A stretch of DNA of 64,000 nt from Lumbricus rubellus (lineage: Eukaryota > Annelida > Clitellata > Crassiclitellata > Lumbricidae): positions 30,409,289 through 30,473,288 of the forward strand of contig OX243817.1 in the NCBI GenBank assembly GCA_945859605.1, written 5' to 3'. The notes beneath the pieces are model-generated. The model saw only the letters and a list, made by a program, of their open reading frames with translations. It ran no database searches and was not told the origin of the DNA. This document shows, piece by piece, positions 36,101 through 41,277 of this stretch. Every line of letters starts with the position of its first letter. Within the stretch, counting starts at the first letter, position 1. A program made the translations under genes and the position numbers.

Positions 36101-38562
36101 ACGGGGGGCGAGGGAAGTCTCGACCGGAACGTGGGGTCGCGCGTCGACCGGTCGAACCACCGCAAGGGCTCCGACGTTCTTCCGCTGTCGCAGCCGTTCT
36201 TTGCGTCCGACTTCAGCCGGTCGATGCCGCATCCTGCGAAGCCGATCTCCTTCTGCAACCCGTTGTATCACAGCAACAACATCCGGGGTGTCGGAGGAGG
36301 CGGAGCCGGAGGAGCGGGGGATGGAGGAGGAGCGATGGGGAGCACGAGCTCCCTCGGAAGCGAAGGCAGGATGATGCCGAGACGAGCGACCCCGCCCGGA
36401 CTCAAGGACGGAACGACCCGCCTGAAGACGCTCGTCGACGTCTGCCGCGACAACCAGTGCTTCCGGTCGGGCAGTTCGGATTCGCTCAGCCGACCGCCGT
36501 TGAGCGCTCAGGCGTGTCGACGCAACCCGGACGCGTGCGTCGAGTTGACCATTCCAATCGCAACGGCGGCCGAAAGAGGGAGCCAGCGCAACAACTTCTG
36601 CACGACGGTCAACGTCCCGCTGTCGAAAAGCCTCGACTTTCCGGCCGCGCTGTCCAACTCGCCGATGTCGTCCGTCCGACGTGTCGCGACGGAGAGTCAC
36701 ATCATGGACAGTCGCGGCGGTGGGGGGGACGCGGTTGCCAGTGGCGACCGACCGAGTCCGCGGCCGGTCTACCACTACACGCAGATGACGCTACCTCCTG
36801 CCAGCACCCGTCCTCTGCTTCGGTGTACGGGGGACCTGCAGTCGCCGATGGACGTTGACGGTTATGATGATGGTGTTGAGTCGCACGGATATCTGAACAA
36901 CTCGTCTGTGATGACGTCGTCGTACAGCAGCACGCTTCCACAGCCGGCGACGAAACTTAGAGCCGTGTCGAGGAAATGGACGACGCAGAATTGCAACAGC
37001 GCCGAGGTAGGTCGAATGATTCAGAGAAAGCGGCAATTGATGAATTGAAAGTTGATTAGAGCAGAAATGAAGATTGAAAGAAATTGTTAAAGAAGTATAT
37101 TGGTGTATAGGGAGAATACGGTAGAATCGGTAGATTATTAACGCAGAATAAAGTGAGAAGATTCACAGATGCTGTGACGATCGACCAGAAAGTTAGATAG
37201 ACGGACGCTGAGCTTGAAAAATGCCTTTGTTATTAATTAAAAAATTATTAATGTTAATAGAGAAGGTGCAGTTGTGATAGAAATGTCGTGATCATGAGTG
37301 ATCTCTTATGATTATAAGATTGATTGATTGATTGATGATTAATTGATTGATTGATTTTTATGTATTGAATTGATTGATTGATCAATCGATCAATTGATTG
37401 ATTGATTGATGTTATCTTAGGGAATTTTTTTTTATTGTTTTAGCTGATATTGTATATGATGAAAGTTATCATCTTAGCTGATGATATGTACATTTGAGAG
37501 ATGTTTTATCTAAAGACGTCTTTTTGCGTGTGAATAGTTTTCTCAGCAGCTAGAGAGCATCGAACGGAAGGTCGCCGAGACTCATCAGCAGATGGTTATT
37601 GCGGAGCTTCAGTTGCTTGACGAGGGAGGAGGAGGAAGTGCGTCATCTTCCGTGTCTTCGGAACGCCCTCCAGTGCCACCAGCGCTTTCCATCGTCGACC
37701 AACCGAATCGTGACGGTAGCCCAAGGTATGCTGTCTGCTCTCGCTAAACAATTTGCAATTTACAATAGAATGGATTCACCAAATGGCAATCTACTATTTA
37801 TTAAGCATTTAGGATTGTCATTGTCAATGCATCTCTGCCTAAGTTTGCCTTGAAGCATCTTGTGATTATTGTCTTTTTGGGATCACTGGTTTTTTATTAT
37901 TTTGGAACAGTTGTTCAAAAGCTGTTTATTCTGTAATGTTTCTCGAAAGTACTTGTCGCATTTTAAAGTTTTGTGTGTAAAAATGTGCTTTATTTCGCAG
38001 ACATTATAATTCAGTTTTTAAAACTGTGTTTGTAAGTGTCAAGTTTCAGACTAGAGAACTCCATGCAGGTGATATATTCAGAGTCAAGAACTGAACTAAT
38101 CACTGTTGTTTCATTTCCTTTTGTTTGAACAGCTGTGCCAAAATTATTAATTTGGATTAAATTGTTTGTATTAGTTTGTCTTAATTTAATGCATATGCCA
38201 TTGTGACTGACCCATGTTATTGTTAATTTAAATTAATTTGCATTCCAATTAGTAATTTGTTTGAAATGTTTGTCTTGTCATTCTGTGCTCTCATCATCAG
38301 GCCAGTATCCATCAAGAAGAAGGGACTCCGTGCGAAGTCATCGAAGAAAACGGAACCACATTCTTCTCAGACTGGTTCCACGCCTGCAGCTGAAACCGAA
38401 TCTCTGTCAATGAGCGCAAACGACGAAGGCATCACTTTCGAATGTGTTGACCAAGGCACATCGGATACCGATGCCCTGAACCCCAACTACGTTGACCTGC
38501 ACAGTGAAGCGGTCTTCACGATCAATCTGGCTGATCATGGCTTCAAGACAACTTACTGTTAG
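2026..38562 (+). CDS. SynGAP/DAB2IP/RASAL2-family Ras GTPase-activating protein (20 exons, 1383 aa)
   Basis: Exons: 2026-2125, 3435-3560, 12099-12158, 14595-14698, 17837-17925, 24599-24730, 26883-27113, 27963-28058, 28718-28816, 29160-29245, 29835-30022, 30913-31075, 31670-31749, 32258-32436, 33217-33444, 34755-34845, 35185-35298, 35471-37006, 37538-37725, 38301-38562. All junctions are GT..AG with matching phase and total 4152 nt, 1383 codons plus TAG. The product stimulates GTP hydrolysis by Ras/Rap proteins at membranes. Order: basic low-complexity N-terminus (1-205), PH-like segment (about 210-290), C2 (about 297-430), RasGAP (about 440-700; arginine finger R499, [10 protein letters not shown] motif at 610-619), [11 protein letters not shown] family motif just after residue 722, then a long disordered tail with a short coiled coil (about 1235-1265). 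The invertebrate co-orthologue cannot be assigned to one of the four vertebrate paralogues. Family assignment is very sure; the N-terminal exons are less so, and further exons could be missing in the long introns. Confidence 0.93.
3093..3285 (+). mobile_element. 5'-truncated LINE insertion, end of a reverse-transcriptase ORF
   Basis: Encodes the last ~64 residues of a non-LTR retrotransposon polyprotein ([20 protein letters not shown]..., then [12 protein letters not shown]), a familiar post-RT tail in RTE-like and related LINEs. A perfect 15-bp direct repeat, GATGAGTCCTCAGTG, flanks it at 3078-3092 and 3286-3300. This is the target-site duplication of a short insertion. The 3' end is a purine AAG-rich stretch rather than a long poly(A). 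It sits about 135 bp before exon 2 of the RasGAP gene. Confidence 0.85.
3435..3560 (+). CDS. RasGAP gene exon 2
   Basis: Acceptor GGCAG|CG, donor CTTG|GTAAGTC, phase 1 to phase 1, 42 codons. The translation [20 protein letters not shown] followed by [19 protein letters not shown] is complex, coding-like and charged. No domain is recognised. The phase fits both neighbours. Confidence 0.75.
3814..3860 (+). mobile_element. Orphan SINE/LINE 3' tail
   Basis: GGGAGCACCTCTGAGTAG, a short gap, then CTTGAAGGGGTGCTATATA and AATTTATGTGATTGACGG. It is the same tail as at 1602, 22500 and 27270, ending in an imperfect GATT-type repeat. Confidence 0.65.
5310..5400 (+). mobile_element. Possible tRNA-like SINE remnant
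   Basis: GTGGTTTAGTGGTTGGACTG resembles a tRNA A-box as used by SINEs. No convincing B-box follows, so this is a weak call. Confidence 0.25.
5836..5883. repeat. ATC trinucleotide microsatellite
   Basis: Tandem ATC/ACC triplets with few interruptions. Confidence 0.9.
7411..7603. repeat. 21-bp minisatellite (about 9 units)
   Basis: Degenerate tandem copies of CATGTGGCTTCTTGGTCGTAC. The 21-bp unit is a multiple of three, so all six frames stay open and give artificial repetitive ORFs such as (HGTTKKP)n. There is no sign of a real gene. Confidence 0.92.
7806..7886. mobile_element. Decayed TTAA-type hairpin element
   Basis: The left end TTAACACTTTAGC is the inverted counterpart of the right end GTGCTAAAGGGTTC. 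The right TTAA has apparently mutated to TTCT. It resembles the better preserved elements at 14105 and 17030. Confidence 0.4.
11241..11296. repeat. 9-bp tandem repeat
   Basis: About six copies of CACATGTAA / CGCATGTAA in a row, in an intron. Confidence 0.9.
12099..12158 (+). CDS. RasGAP gene exon 3
   Basis: Acceptor TGCTTTCAG|CC, donor CTCCG|GTGAACC, phase 1 to 1, 20 codons reading [20 protein letters not shown]. It is short, but the phase fits exons 2 and 4 and the translation is Ser/charge-rich like its neighbours. Confidence 0.68.
12220..12932. mobile_element. hAT-like non-autonomous DNA transposon (713 bp)
   Basis: Begins CATAGTTGTAAAAAAACGG and ends CGTTTTTAACAACTATG, which are inverted copies. 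The flanks ctatatag and gtatgtag agree at 6 of 8 positions, consistent with an old 8-bp target duplication. The interior is very AT-rich without an ORF. A 131-bp relative is at 41147. Confidence 0.7.
12959..13200 (+). mobile_element. tRNA-derived SINE with (ATT)n tail
   Basis: The head has an A-box-like TGGCACATTGGATAAC and a B-box-like GAGTTTGATTCCCG about 35 bases later, as in a tRNA. An unrelated body follows and then an ATT trinucleotide tail (13163-13200). It lies immediately downstream of the hAT-like element. Confidence 0.7.
13617..13649. repeat. Tandem AGATATAG repeat
   Basis: About four copies of an AGATATAG-type octamer. Confidence 0.8.
14105..14191. mobile_element. TTAA-bounded hairpin MITE
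   Basis: TTAACACATTGACTGCCTA at the left is inverted at the right (TAGGCGGTCAACGTGTTAA). The interior holds a perfect 22-bp palindrome at 14153-14174 (centre GAGTT/AACTC). TTAA at both edges suggests a piggyBac-type non-autonomous element. No coding content. Confidence 0.65.
14595..14698 (+). CDS. RasGAP gene exon 4
   Basis: Acceptor ATATTTCAG|TC, donor TTTGCA|GTAAGTC, phase 1 in and phase 0 out. It reads [20 protein letters not shown] followed by [15 protein letters not shown]. Ser/Thr-rich, probably disordered and phosphorylatable. Strong splice sites. Confidence 0.78.
14699..17836 (+). other. RasGAP intron 4
   Basis: No gene seen. It contains the TTAA hairpin element at 17030-17114 and simple AT-rich DNA. 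Confidence 0.6.
17030..17114. mobile_element. TTAA-bounded hairpin MITE, best preserved copy
   Basis: The ends are a perfect 17-bp inverted repeat: TTAACCCTTTGAACCCG at the left and its complement CGGGTTCAAAGGGTTAA at the right, around a GC-rich 50-bp core. TTAA at each edge is the hallmark target of piggyBac-superfamily transposition. Confidence 0.75.
17837..17925 (+). CDS. RasGAP gene exon 5
   Basis: Acceptor AAAATCGCAG|CAATGG, donor GACAA|GTTAGTT, phase 0 in and phase 2 out. Encodes [20 protein letters not shown] and GNGTNGDSD. Very basic, like the segment before the PH domain in DAB2IP and RASAL2. Confidence 0.72.
18592..18776. repeat. 20-bp minisatellite (about 9 units)
   Basis: Tandem copies of GTTAGTTTGTAACTACTCT, slightly degenerate. 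Confidence 0.92.
19275..19450 (+). mobile_element. LINE remnant, CR1/L2-like RT C-terminus plus tail
   Basis: A decayed frame reads [15 protein letters not shown] and then [13 protein letters not shown], matching the usual end of CR1/L2-type ORF2 (WN.LP, LR, FKS.LKT.LF). It is followed by GCCTTTGAGTAGTCCCCTTG and CTATGCAAATTCATTTAATG, a tail shared with the local SINEs. Confidence 0.65.
20355..20386. repeat. Perfect 12-bp stem hairpin
   Basis: TTCTCCTCTCAG pairs exactly with CTGAGAGGAGAA across an 8-base loop. It is isolated, in an intron, with unknown role. Confidence 0.75.
22132..22170 (+). repeat. Poly-G tracts
   Basis: Two long G-runs, one about 10 and one about 15 bases long, separated by CTGGGTCGGT. 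Potential G-quadruplex and a likely sequencing or length-polymorphism trouble spot. Confidence 0.8.
22321..22552 (+). mobile_element. tRNA-derived SINE, full length, sense
   Basis: Head GGGTGGCACGGTGGTGTGG (A-box-like), then the B-box GGTTCGAATCC at about 22375. The body carries CCTTGGGCGAGCTCTTCACT, GAAACTCCGATGCAGTG and CACCTCTGAGCAG. The tail is CTTGAAGGGACGCTTTAGAA followed by an AATAAA-type repeat. Five antisense copies exist at 29597, 30105, 30640, 44028 and 46750. Pol III transcription from the internal promoter is inferred. Confidence 0.85.
22561..22819 (+). mobile_element. Second tRNA-derived SINE type with (ATT)n tail
   Basis: Tandem to the preceding SINE. The head is ATGGCAGTTGACTGGTTAAA (A-box-like), then GGGTTCAAGACTCC (B-box), then GAGCAAGTCCTTCGCTTCC, which matches the body of the first family. 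It ends in a long ATT microsatellite (22763-22819). Confidence 0.75.
22820..22885 (-). mobile_element. Antisense SINE/LINE tail
   Basis: Reverse complement reads GGGAGTGCTTCTGAGTAG followed by CTTTGAAGATGCACTATATA, the same 3' tail as elsewhere. It abuts the (ATT)n tail of the previous SINE. Confidence 0.55.
24169..24235. mobile_element. TTAA-bounded short hairpin element, diverged
   Basis: TTAACCATTAACTGACAGCA at the left is partly inverted at the right (TGTCGTGTAAGGGTTAA). It has the same layout as 17030 but more decay. Confidence 0.4.
24599..24730 (+). CDS. RasGAP gene exon 6
   Basis: Acceptor TGCACGCAG|CGACAC, donor GTCAAG|GTGAGTA, phase 2 to 2. Encodes [36 protein letters not shown] and LRGDEESR. 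Basic and Ser-rich with a proline stretch. It resembles the region before the split PH domain in DAB2IP/RASAL2 (membrane-contacting basic segment, by inference). Confidence 0.82.
25376..25611. repeat. 24-bp minisatellite (about 10 units)
   Basis: Nearly identical copies of GTGATTAGTCCAGTGCCTGT plus GAAG. One unit is shortened near 25470 and one carries TTT for TGT, so the array is young. It resembles a repeat array but has no spacers. Confidence 0.95.
26517..26606. repeat. 36-bp imperfect tandem repeat
   Basis: About two and a half copies built from GACTAATTGGACTAATTGAG and TTGACTTATTGGGTT. Confidence 0.85.
26883..27113 (+). CDS. RasGAP gene exon 7 (PH-like segment)
   Basis: Acceptor AATAAACAG|GGAG, donor AGGCA|GTAAGAA, phase 2 to 2. 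Encodes [37 protein letters not shown] and [16 protein letters not shown]. The KESRSHESLL...KPLHSSILGQ...CFEV pattern of vertebrate RASAL2/DAB2IP is clearly mirrored, including the Trp near the end of the PH helix (NNWIR). Residues about 204-280. Confidence 0.95.
27250..27335 (+). mobile_element. Orphan SINE/LINE tail with GATT repeat
   Basis: ACCTTGAAGGGGTGCTATAT followed by AAATTCTGGTTGATT and a (GATT)n run. Same tail as at 3814. Confidence 0.6.
27551..27815. repeat. TA, CA and CATA microsatellites
   Basis: TA run at 27551-27600, CA-rich run at 27742-27768 and CATA run at 27768-27803, passing into CACA. The derived frame (HTYIHTYIH...) is an artefact. Confidence 0.9.
27963..28058 (+). CDS. 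RasGAP gene exon 8 (start of C2)
   Basis: Acceptor TTTCCCAG|CTTACG, donor GAGGAA|GTATGTA, phase 2 to 2. Encodes [20 protein letters not shown] and [12 protein letters not shown]. The xLxIWVIEAKDLPAKKK signature of the family C2 domain is obvious. Confidence 0.97.
28269..28433. repeat. 45-bp minisatellite (about 3.5 units)
   Basis: Units of about 45 bp (TAATGTAACAAACTGGCCTG...). 45 is a multiple of three, so a frame ([15 protein letters not shown])n stays open, but it lies inside intron 8 beyond the donor. Treated as non-coding. Confidence 0.9.
28718..28816 (+). CDS. RasGAP gene exon 9 (C2)
   Basis: Acceptor TTTGAAG|GTACTTC, donor GTTTTC|GTGAGTC, phase 2 to 2. Encodes [20 protein letters not shown] and [12 protein letters not shown], directly comparable with YFCELCLDD.LYARTT...FWGEHFEF in the vertebrate proteins. 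Confidence 0.98.
28859..28946. repeat. 13-bp tandem repeat
   Basis: About seven copies of GACATCTGTTTAT just downstream of exon 9. Confidence 0.92.
29160..29245 (+). CDS. RasGAP gene exon 10 (C2)
   Basis: Acceptor CCGTCTAG|GCATC, donor CTGCTGG|GTAACT, phase 2 in and 1 out. Encodes [28 protein letters not shown]. It mirrors LPPL.TVTVHLYRE.DKKKKK in the family, including the lysine run. Confidence 0.97.
29597..29790 (-). mobile_element. tRNA-derived SINE, antisense, diverged
   Basis: The reverse complement has the B-box-like GGTTCGAATGC region (29735-29745), CTTCACTCGCAATTGCTCA, and GAGTGCCTCTGAGTAG near 29630. Same family as 22321. Confidence 0.75.
29835..30022 (+). CDS. RasGAP gene exon 11 (C2 end, linker to RasGAP)
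   Basis: Acceptor CTTTTTTAG|CGTACG, donor ATCAAT|GTAAGAA, phase 1 in and 0 out. Encodes [40 protein letters not shown] and [13 protein letters not shown]. It corresponds to G.V.I....V.GRQFVEKWYP and IRIKARYQTITILP. Flanked on both sides by antisense SINEs. Confidence 0.98.
30105..30312 (-). mobile_element. tRNA-derived SINE, antisense
   Basis: Near full length. The reverse complement contains GGTTCGAATCC, CCTTGGGCAAGTCCTTCACT, GAAACTCCGATGCAGTG and GGAGCGCCTCTGAGTAG. It ends AGCTTGAAGGGGCGCTATAA then CAAGTGCACATACAAA, an extension shared with 30640 and 44028. Confidence 0.88.
30640..30862 (-). mobile_element. tRNA-derived SINE, antisense
   Basis: Same family and the same 3' extension (CAAGTGCACATACAAACAAA on the - strand) as the copy 330 bp upstream. 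The head is more diverged. Confidence 0.85.
30913..31075 (+). CDS. RasGAP gene exon 12 (RasGAP domain)
   Basis: Acceptor CATCTTTCAG|TATCTG, donor GATCCG|GTTTGAA (weak donor after GT), phase 0 in and 1 out. Encodes [40 protein letters not shown] and [14 protein letters not shown], matching LEP.ISAKTKEE.A.ALVHILQSTG..KDFLTDL.MSEVDRC. Confidence 0.95.
31670..31749 (+). CDS. RasGAP gene exon 13 (arginine finger)
   Basis: Acceptor TGTGGCAG|ATAACG, donor CAGAGG|GTAAGTT, phase 1 in and 0 out. Encodes [20 protein letters not shown] and MRLVGQR. R499 aligns with the catalytic arginine finger (R789 of p120GAP; [22 protein letters not shown] in the vertebrate homologues). So the protein should be catalytically competent. 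Confidence 0.97.
32037..32083. repeat. 16-bp tandem repeat
   Basis: Three copies of TTGATGCATCATTAA in intron 13. Confidence 0.85.
32258..32436 (+). CDS. RasGAP gene exon 14 (RasGAP domain)
   Basis: Acceptor CTTCGCAG|TATCTT, donor CCCACT|GTAAGCG, phase 0 in and 2 out. Encodes [40 protein letters not shown] and [13 protein letters not shown], corresponding to YL.[24 protein letters not shown]. Confidence 0.98.
32437..33216 (+). other. RasGAP intron 14
   Basis: No exon. Holds the LINE remnant at 32985-33157 and a TTA microsatellite immediately before exon 15 (33158-33192). Confidence 0.7.
32985..33157 (+). mobile_element. LINE remnant, CR1/L2-like RT C-terminus
   Basis: The frame reads [20 protein letters not shown] and [11 protein letters not shown] then stop, the standard C-terminal end (LR.A.S...[10 protein letters not shown]) of CR1/L2/Jockey-type ORF2. 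A short 3' UTR and a TTA repeat follow. Confidence 0.75.
33217..33444 (+). CDS. RasGAP gene exon 15 (FLR motif)
   Basis: Acceptor GTCTTGCAG|AGAACT, donor CACCAA|GTGAATA, phase 2 to 2. Encodes [20 protein letters not shown], then [20 protein letters not shown] and [16 protein letters not shown] is the RasGAP signature; R612 corresponds to the structural arginine R903 of p120GAP. Confidence 0.99.
33497..33785 (+). mobile_element. CORE-like tRNA-derived SINE
   Basis: The head TAGCTGGCCTAGTTAGCTAC, the B-box GGTTCAAGCCC at about 33562, and then GAGCGACCTTGGGCAAGTTG and CTTACCCATCATTGTCTG recall the CORE block of vertebrate MIR (GACCTTGGGCAAGTTACTTA). The 3' part ends in ATC triplets. Unlike the 22321 family it lacks the CTTGAAGGGGTGC tail. 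Confidence 0.7.
34074..34437. mobile_element. Non-autonomous hAT transposon (364 bp) with perfect target duplication
   Basis: Begins CAGTGGTTCCCAACC and ends GGTTGGGAACCGCTG, near-perfect inverted termini of hAT type. Flanked on both sides by the identical 8-mer GTATAGTT (34066-34073 and 34438-34445). The interior repeats GGGCCAC phrases near both ends and has no ORF. It lies inside RasGAP intron 15. Confidence 0.95.
34755..34845 (+). CDS. RasGAP gene exon 16
   Basis: Acceptor CTGTTTTAG|GTTTGG, donor TTTCC|GTACGTA, phase 2 in and 0 out. Encodes [20 protein letters not shown] and [10 protein letters not shown], matching FG.KEEYM.FMNDFLEHEW..M.RFLLEIS. Confidence 0.97.
35185..35298 (+). CDS. 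RasGAP gene exon 17
   Basis: Acceptor GTTTGCAG|GAAGTT, donor AACGAG|GTCAGTC, phase 0 to 0. Encodes [20 protein letters not shown], aligning with the GYIDLGRELS.LHSLLWE helix that closes the family RasGAP module. Confidence 0.95.
35306..35430. repeat. ACATGC/ACATA-type tandem repeat
   Basis: Imperfect copies of CACATGCACATA in the 172-bp intron 17. All frames stay open, giving spurious His/Cys/Met-rich frames. Confidence 0.85.
35471..37006 (+). CDS. RasGAP gene exon 18 (512-codon disordered tail)
   Basis: Acceptor TTGTCTTAG|GCGTCG, donor GCCGAG|GTAGGTC, phase 0 to 0. Starts with [20 protein letters not shown], the family KLGPLPRIL.D motif that follows the GAP domain. The remainder (about residues 740-1234) is Ser/Thr/Pro-rich, with TP/SP dipeptides, a Gly-rich run ([17 protein letters not shown]), [12 protein letters not shown] and similar basophilic-kinase-type sites, and no folded domain. 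High GC and CpG content contrasts with the flanking introns and produces long shadow frames on both strands. Confidence 0.97.
37311..37412. repeat. (GATT)n microsatellite
   Basis: Imperfect GATT/GATC tetranucleotide repeat in intron 18. Confidence 0.9.
37538..37725 (+). CDS. RasGAP gene exon 19 (short coiled coil)
   Basis: Acceptor GTGTGAATAG|TTTTCT, donor AGCCCAAG|GTATGC, phase 0 in and 2 out. [20 protein letters not shown] followed by IAELQLLDE is heptad-like and may be a reduced version of the C-terminal coiled coil of SynGAP-type proteins. Then come Ser runs and a proline-rich RPPVPPALS stretch that could bind SH3 domains. Confidence 0.9.
38301..38562 (+). CDS. RasGAP gene exon 20 (terminal coding exon)
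   Basis: Acceptor TCATCATCAG|GCCAGT, phase 2 in, ends at TAG 38560-38562. Encodes [20 protein letters not shown], an acidic stretch ([20 protein letters not shown]) and the C-terminus GFKTTYC. No domain recognised. The basic KKK patch could be a nuclear-localisation or membrane-contact segment (inference). Confidence 0.88.
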
Positions 38563-38849
38563 CGATGTTGAGCATGGAGGACAAAGCAATGTGTCATTAA
38601 GGGACCAGTGTGGCGTCAGAATGTTTCAGAGGTTGAAGCCTCTGTCGCTTAGAGCAAGGCAGAGGTCGGCTGCTGCGTCGACGTGGTACTGTGTCGAGCG
38701 TAACCGGAGCAGCTTTCAACGACGCCTTGATCGGTTTCAGCTCCAAGGCGTCTATTCTTTGAAGTCGTCGCGTGAAATACGCTGAAGCAATTAGACAATT
38801 GTTGTTACGTCTCCTTTGTTCGGAGACGTCGATTGTTGTACAGAGGAGG

Positions 38850-38892
38850 AAGATGGAGGAGGAGGAGGAGGCGGAGGAGGAGGAGGAGGCTG
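38850..38892. repeat. GGA trinucleotide microsatellite
   Basis: GGA triplet run in the presumed 3' UTR of the RasGAP gene. Confidence 0.85.
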
Positions 38893-39627
38893 TGAAGTTT
38901 AGGATCTGGGTTTTTTTTCTGTAAATTTCAAGCAACAGTTCCAGAGTTTCTTATCTTCGTGAACTTCTCTAGAAAATTAATCGGCGATTTCGTGGGCGTT
39001 TGAAAGTACCAGAAGCTATGTAATTTAACAACAAGAGATCCAGTTAGTTTTAGGGATGAACTGAAGTTCTGTAATGTATGATTTCATTTAAACTACATGT
39101 ATGTAGGGCTGTGCTGGCCATGTCAGTGGTGTTACGGCCATTTGAATGTCATCCCATGGCAAAGATGACAGCGTGTTGGCCTTGTGGAGAATTGTGGCTA
39201 TGCAGCAGTTCAACAAAGCTGCATGAGCTTTTTACCAAGTTGTCTGTGTTTGAAACCCTGGTATATCTTACAAAACTAGCAATTTTTATGCTGCAACCAA
39301 ATATTGTTCTTAATTTTTTCCCGTTGTACAACGAGTAACAACATCCATTAGAACGGGCAACAGTCCAACAACCACCTCTGCTGAGACATATCTACCGTGT
39401 GTGTGTATGAGCTTACTACTCGATAAACAGGGAATTAATAACTGCTTTGTGAAATAAGTAATTCTGAATAATTAAGTGTTCTCTCACTGTTTTTGTCTCT
39501 CAATAATCATACTGCTTTTAAGGTTTTTATTATTTAACCCTTGTGTCACCTTTTTTATAAGTAAATCTGTATGAAAATGTGCGGTGTTTTATGCTGTCTC
39601 AATGTTTGCTGCCTTTTGTTTGATATA

Positions 39628-39643
39628 TATGGTGTATAATATA

Positions 39644-39677
<34 letters not shown>
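39628..39677. repeat. TA microsatellite
   Basis: Long alternating TA. Similar TATA/TGTA-rich DNA recurs at 40690-40900. Confidence 0.9.
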
Positions 39678-41146
39678 TACAGACTCACAATATCACTTGC
39701 TAAGGGCTGTTTTCTTATGCCTTTTGTTTCACATGCAGCATGTTGAATATGAGATGAGACGTTATTTATAAATGTCTGTAACTACACTCTCTGAATTGGT
39801 TTCTTCTGCATCTGTCGTATACTAGACACACTTTGTTTTTAGTATTTGCTATGAAATTTTGGATTGAAATGTTTCCATGAAAGGTTCATTTGAAATGTTC
39901 AACACCTAGAAAGAAATCTCAGTTTAAATCACATGCTTAATTTAAATGAATTTATGAAGTCTTACGATGTTTAACCTGTACTCTGCAAATGAACTTTCAA
40001 AACTCCTGTGAATTGTGATAGGAATTTTGCAAACGTATGGTAAATGAATACAAAATTGAAGATGCATTGCTGAACTTTAGACAATAATTATTGTCTTACG
40101 ACTTTAGGACATGGATTGTCAGATTTTAGCTAACTAAAAGTGATTTTGCTTTTAAATAAGAGTGGCTTCATTGTCATAAGCAATTCAAAGTATAAGGCGG
40201 GTTTTTTTATGTAACAGCTTTTCTTTGCTTTCACTTGTTTGCTGACTTGCAATTGCAATGCTGAAAACTGAACTCTGAGTTCAGTAAGAACTTGGCAAGT
40301 ACAAAACTTGAACAACAGATAATGTTTAAGTGTCTTTTAGTGTTTTAATTACATTCAAAGGTCAAAGTCTCGTTCTCAATCGTGTCCCGTTATTAGCAAT
40401 TGGTTTAAATATCTGTCTTAAATTGGTTTGCGTCTTTATTATCAGGTTTCTGAATAAATGCAGATAGTTTCAGGATTGCTACCATGACAGACGACAATTT
40501 TCATCCTGTCTTCTAAATGTCTCAACTTGTTCTGTCTGTCATTTGTATCTAGATAGTAAGCATATTATTATTGTGTAATTAATGTAAATAGCTGTAAGAT
40601 AGCGGAACTTGTAAACCACAAAACAGCGCTGCAGTAAATTGGCCTGTAATTAGAAAGTTCTTGTATGTCTGTATAGTTGTATATGTCCATACAAATAATA
40701 TATATATATATAATTATATGATTTTATATATATGTACTAATTGGGCAATATATATATAAATATATTCATATATGTATATTGTATATCTATATACATGTAT
40801 TCATTATATATAGATATATTATGCATATGTATGTCATATGTGTATATATATTATATATTATGCATATACATTGTATGTATATAATTATGTATATAATGCA
40901 ACTTGTAGCAGATAAGCACTGTTGGATAAAAAGAAACTGATGCCCATGAAGATTTGCTCATAGCGTTGTGGAGTTGCTCTTGTAAAAAAACTTTAATGTT
41001 TTGCTAACCAGTTATTCTCTGTTCGGCTGAATGTACAAATTGCAGAATCCTTGAAGCCAGAGTCTTCAGAATGCTTCTGAATGTACACCGCTACGGTTAA
41101 GAATCATGTGTGAAAGAAGACCGTGATGTATACGAGACGTCTAGAC

Positions 41147-41277
41147 CATAGATGTAAAAACGATGGAAACGGAATAAAAAACAGAATAAAAAAATAAAAA
41201 AACGGAATATAACGATACGAAAAAGTATGGAAAAACCCATGTTTAAAAAAAGAAAAAAATCGTTTTAAACAACTATG
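41147..41277. mobile_element. 131-bp hAT-like MITE, relative of the element at 12220
   Basis: Starts CATAGATGTAAAAACGATGG and ends ATCGTTTTAAACAACTATG. The inverted termini match those of the 713-bp element. The flanks gtctagac and gtgtaaac agree at 6 of 8 positions. The core is A-rich with no ORF. Confidence 0.7.

Noticed and set aside
36044..36775. 243-codon - strand frame inside RasGAP exon 18
   Set aside because: Antisense shadow caused by high GC and TCG/CGA codon use; no domain and no splice context.
35833..36858. 341-codon + strand frame overlapping RasGAP exon 18
   Set aside because: Out of frame with the supported exon, Arg-rich and low complexity. It is a GC-driven shadow of the real frame.
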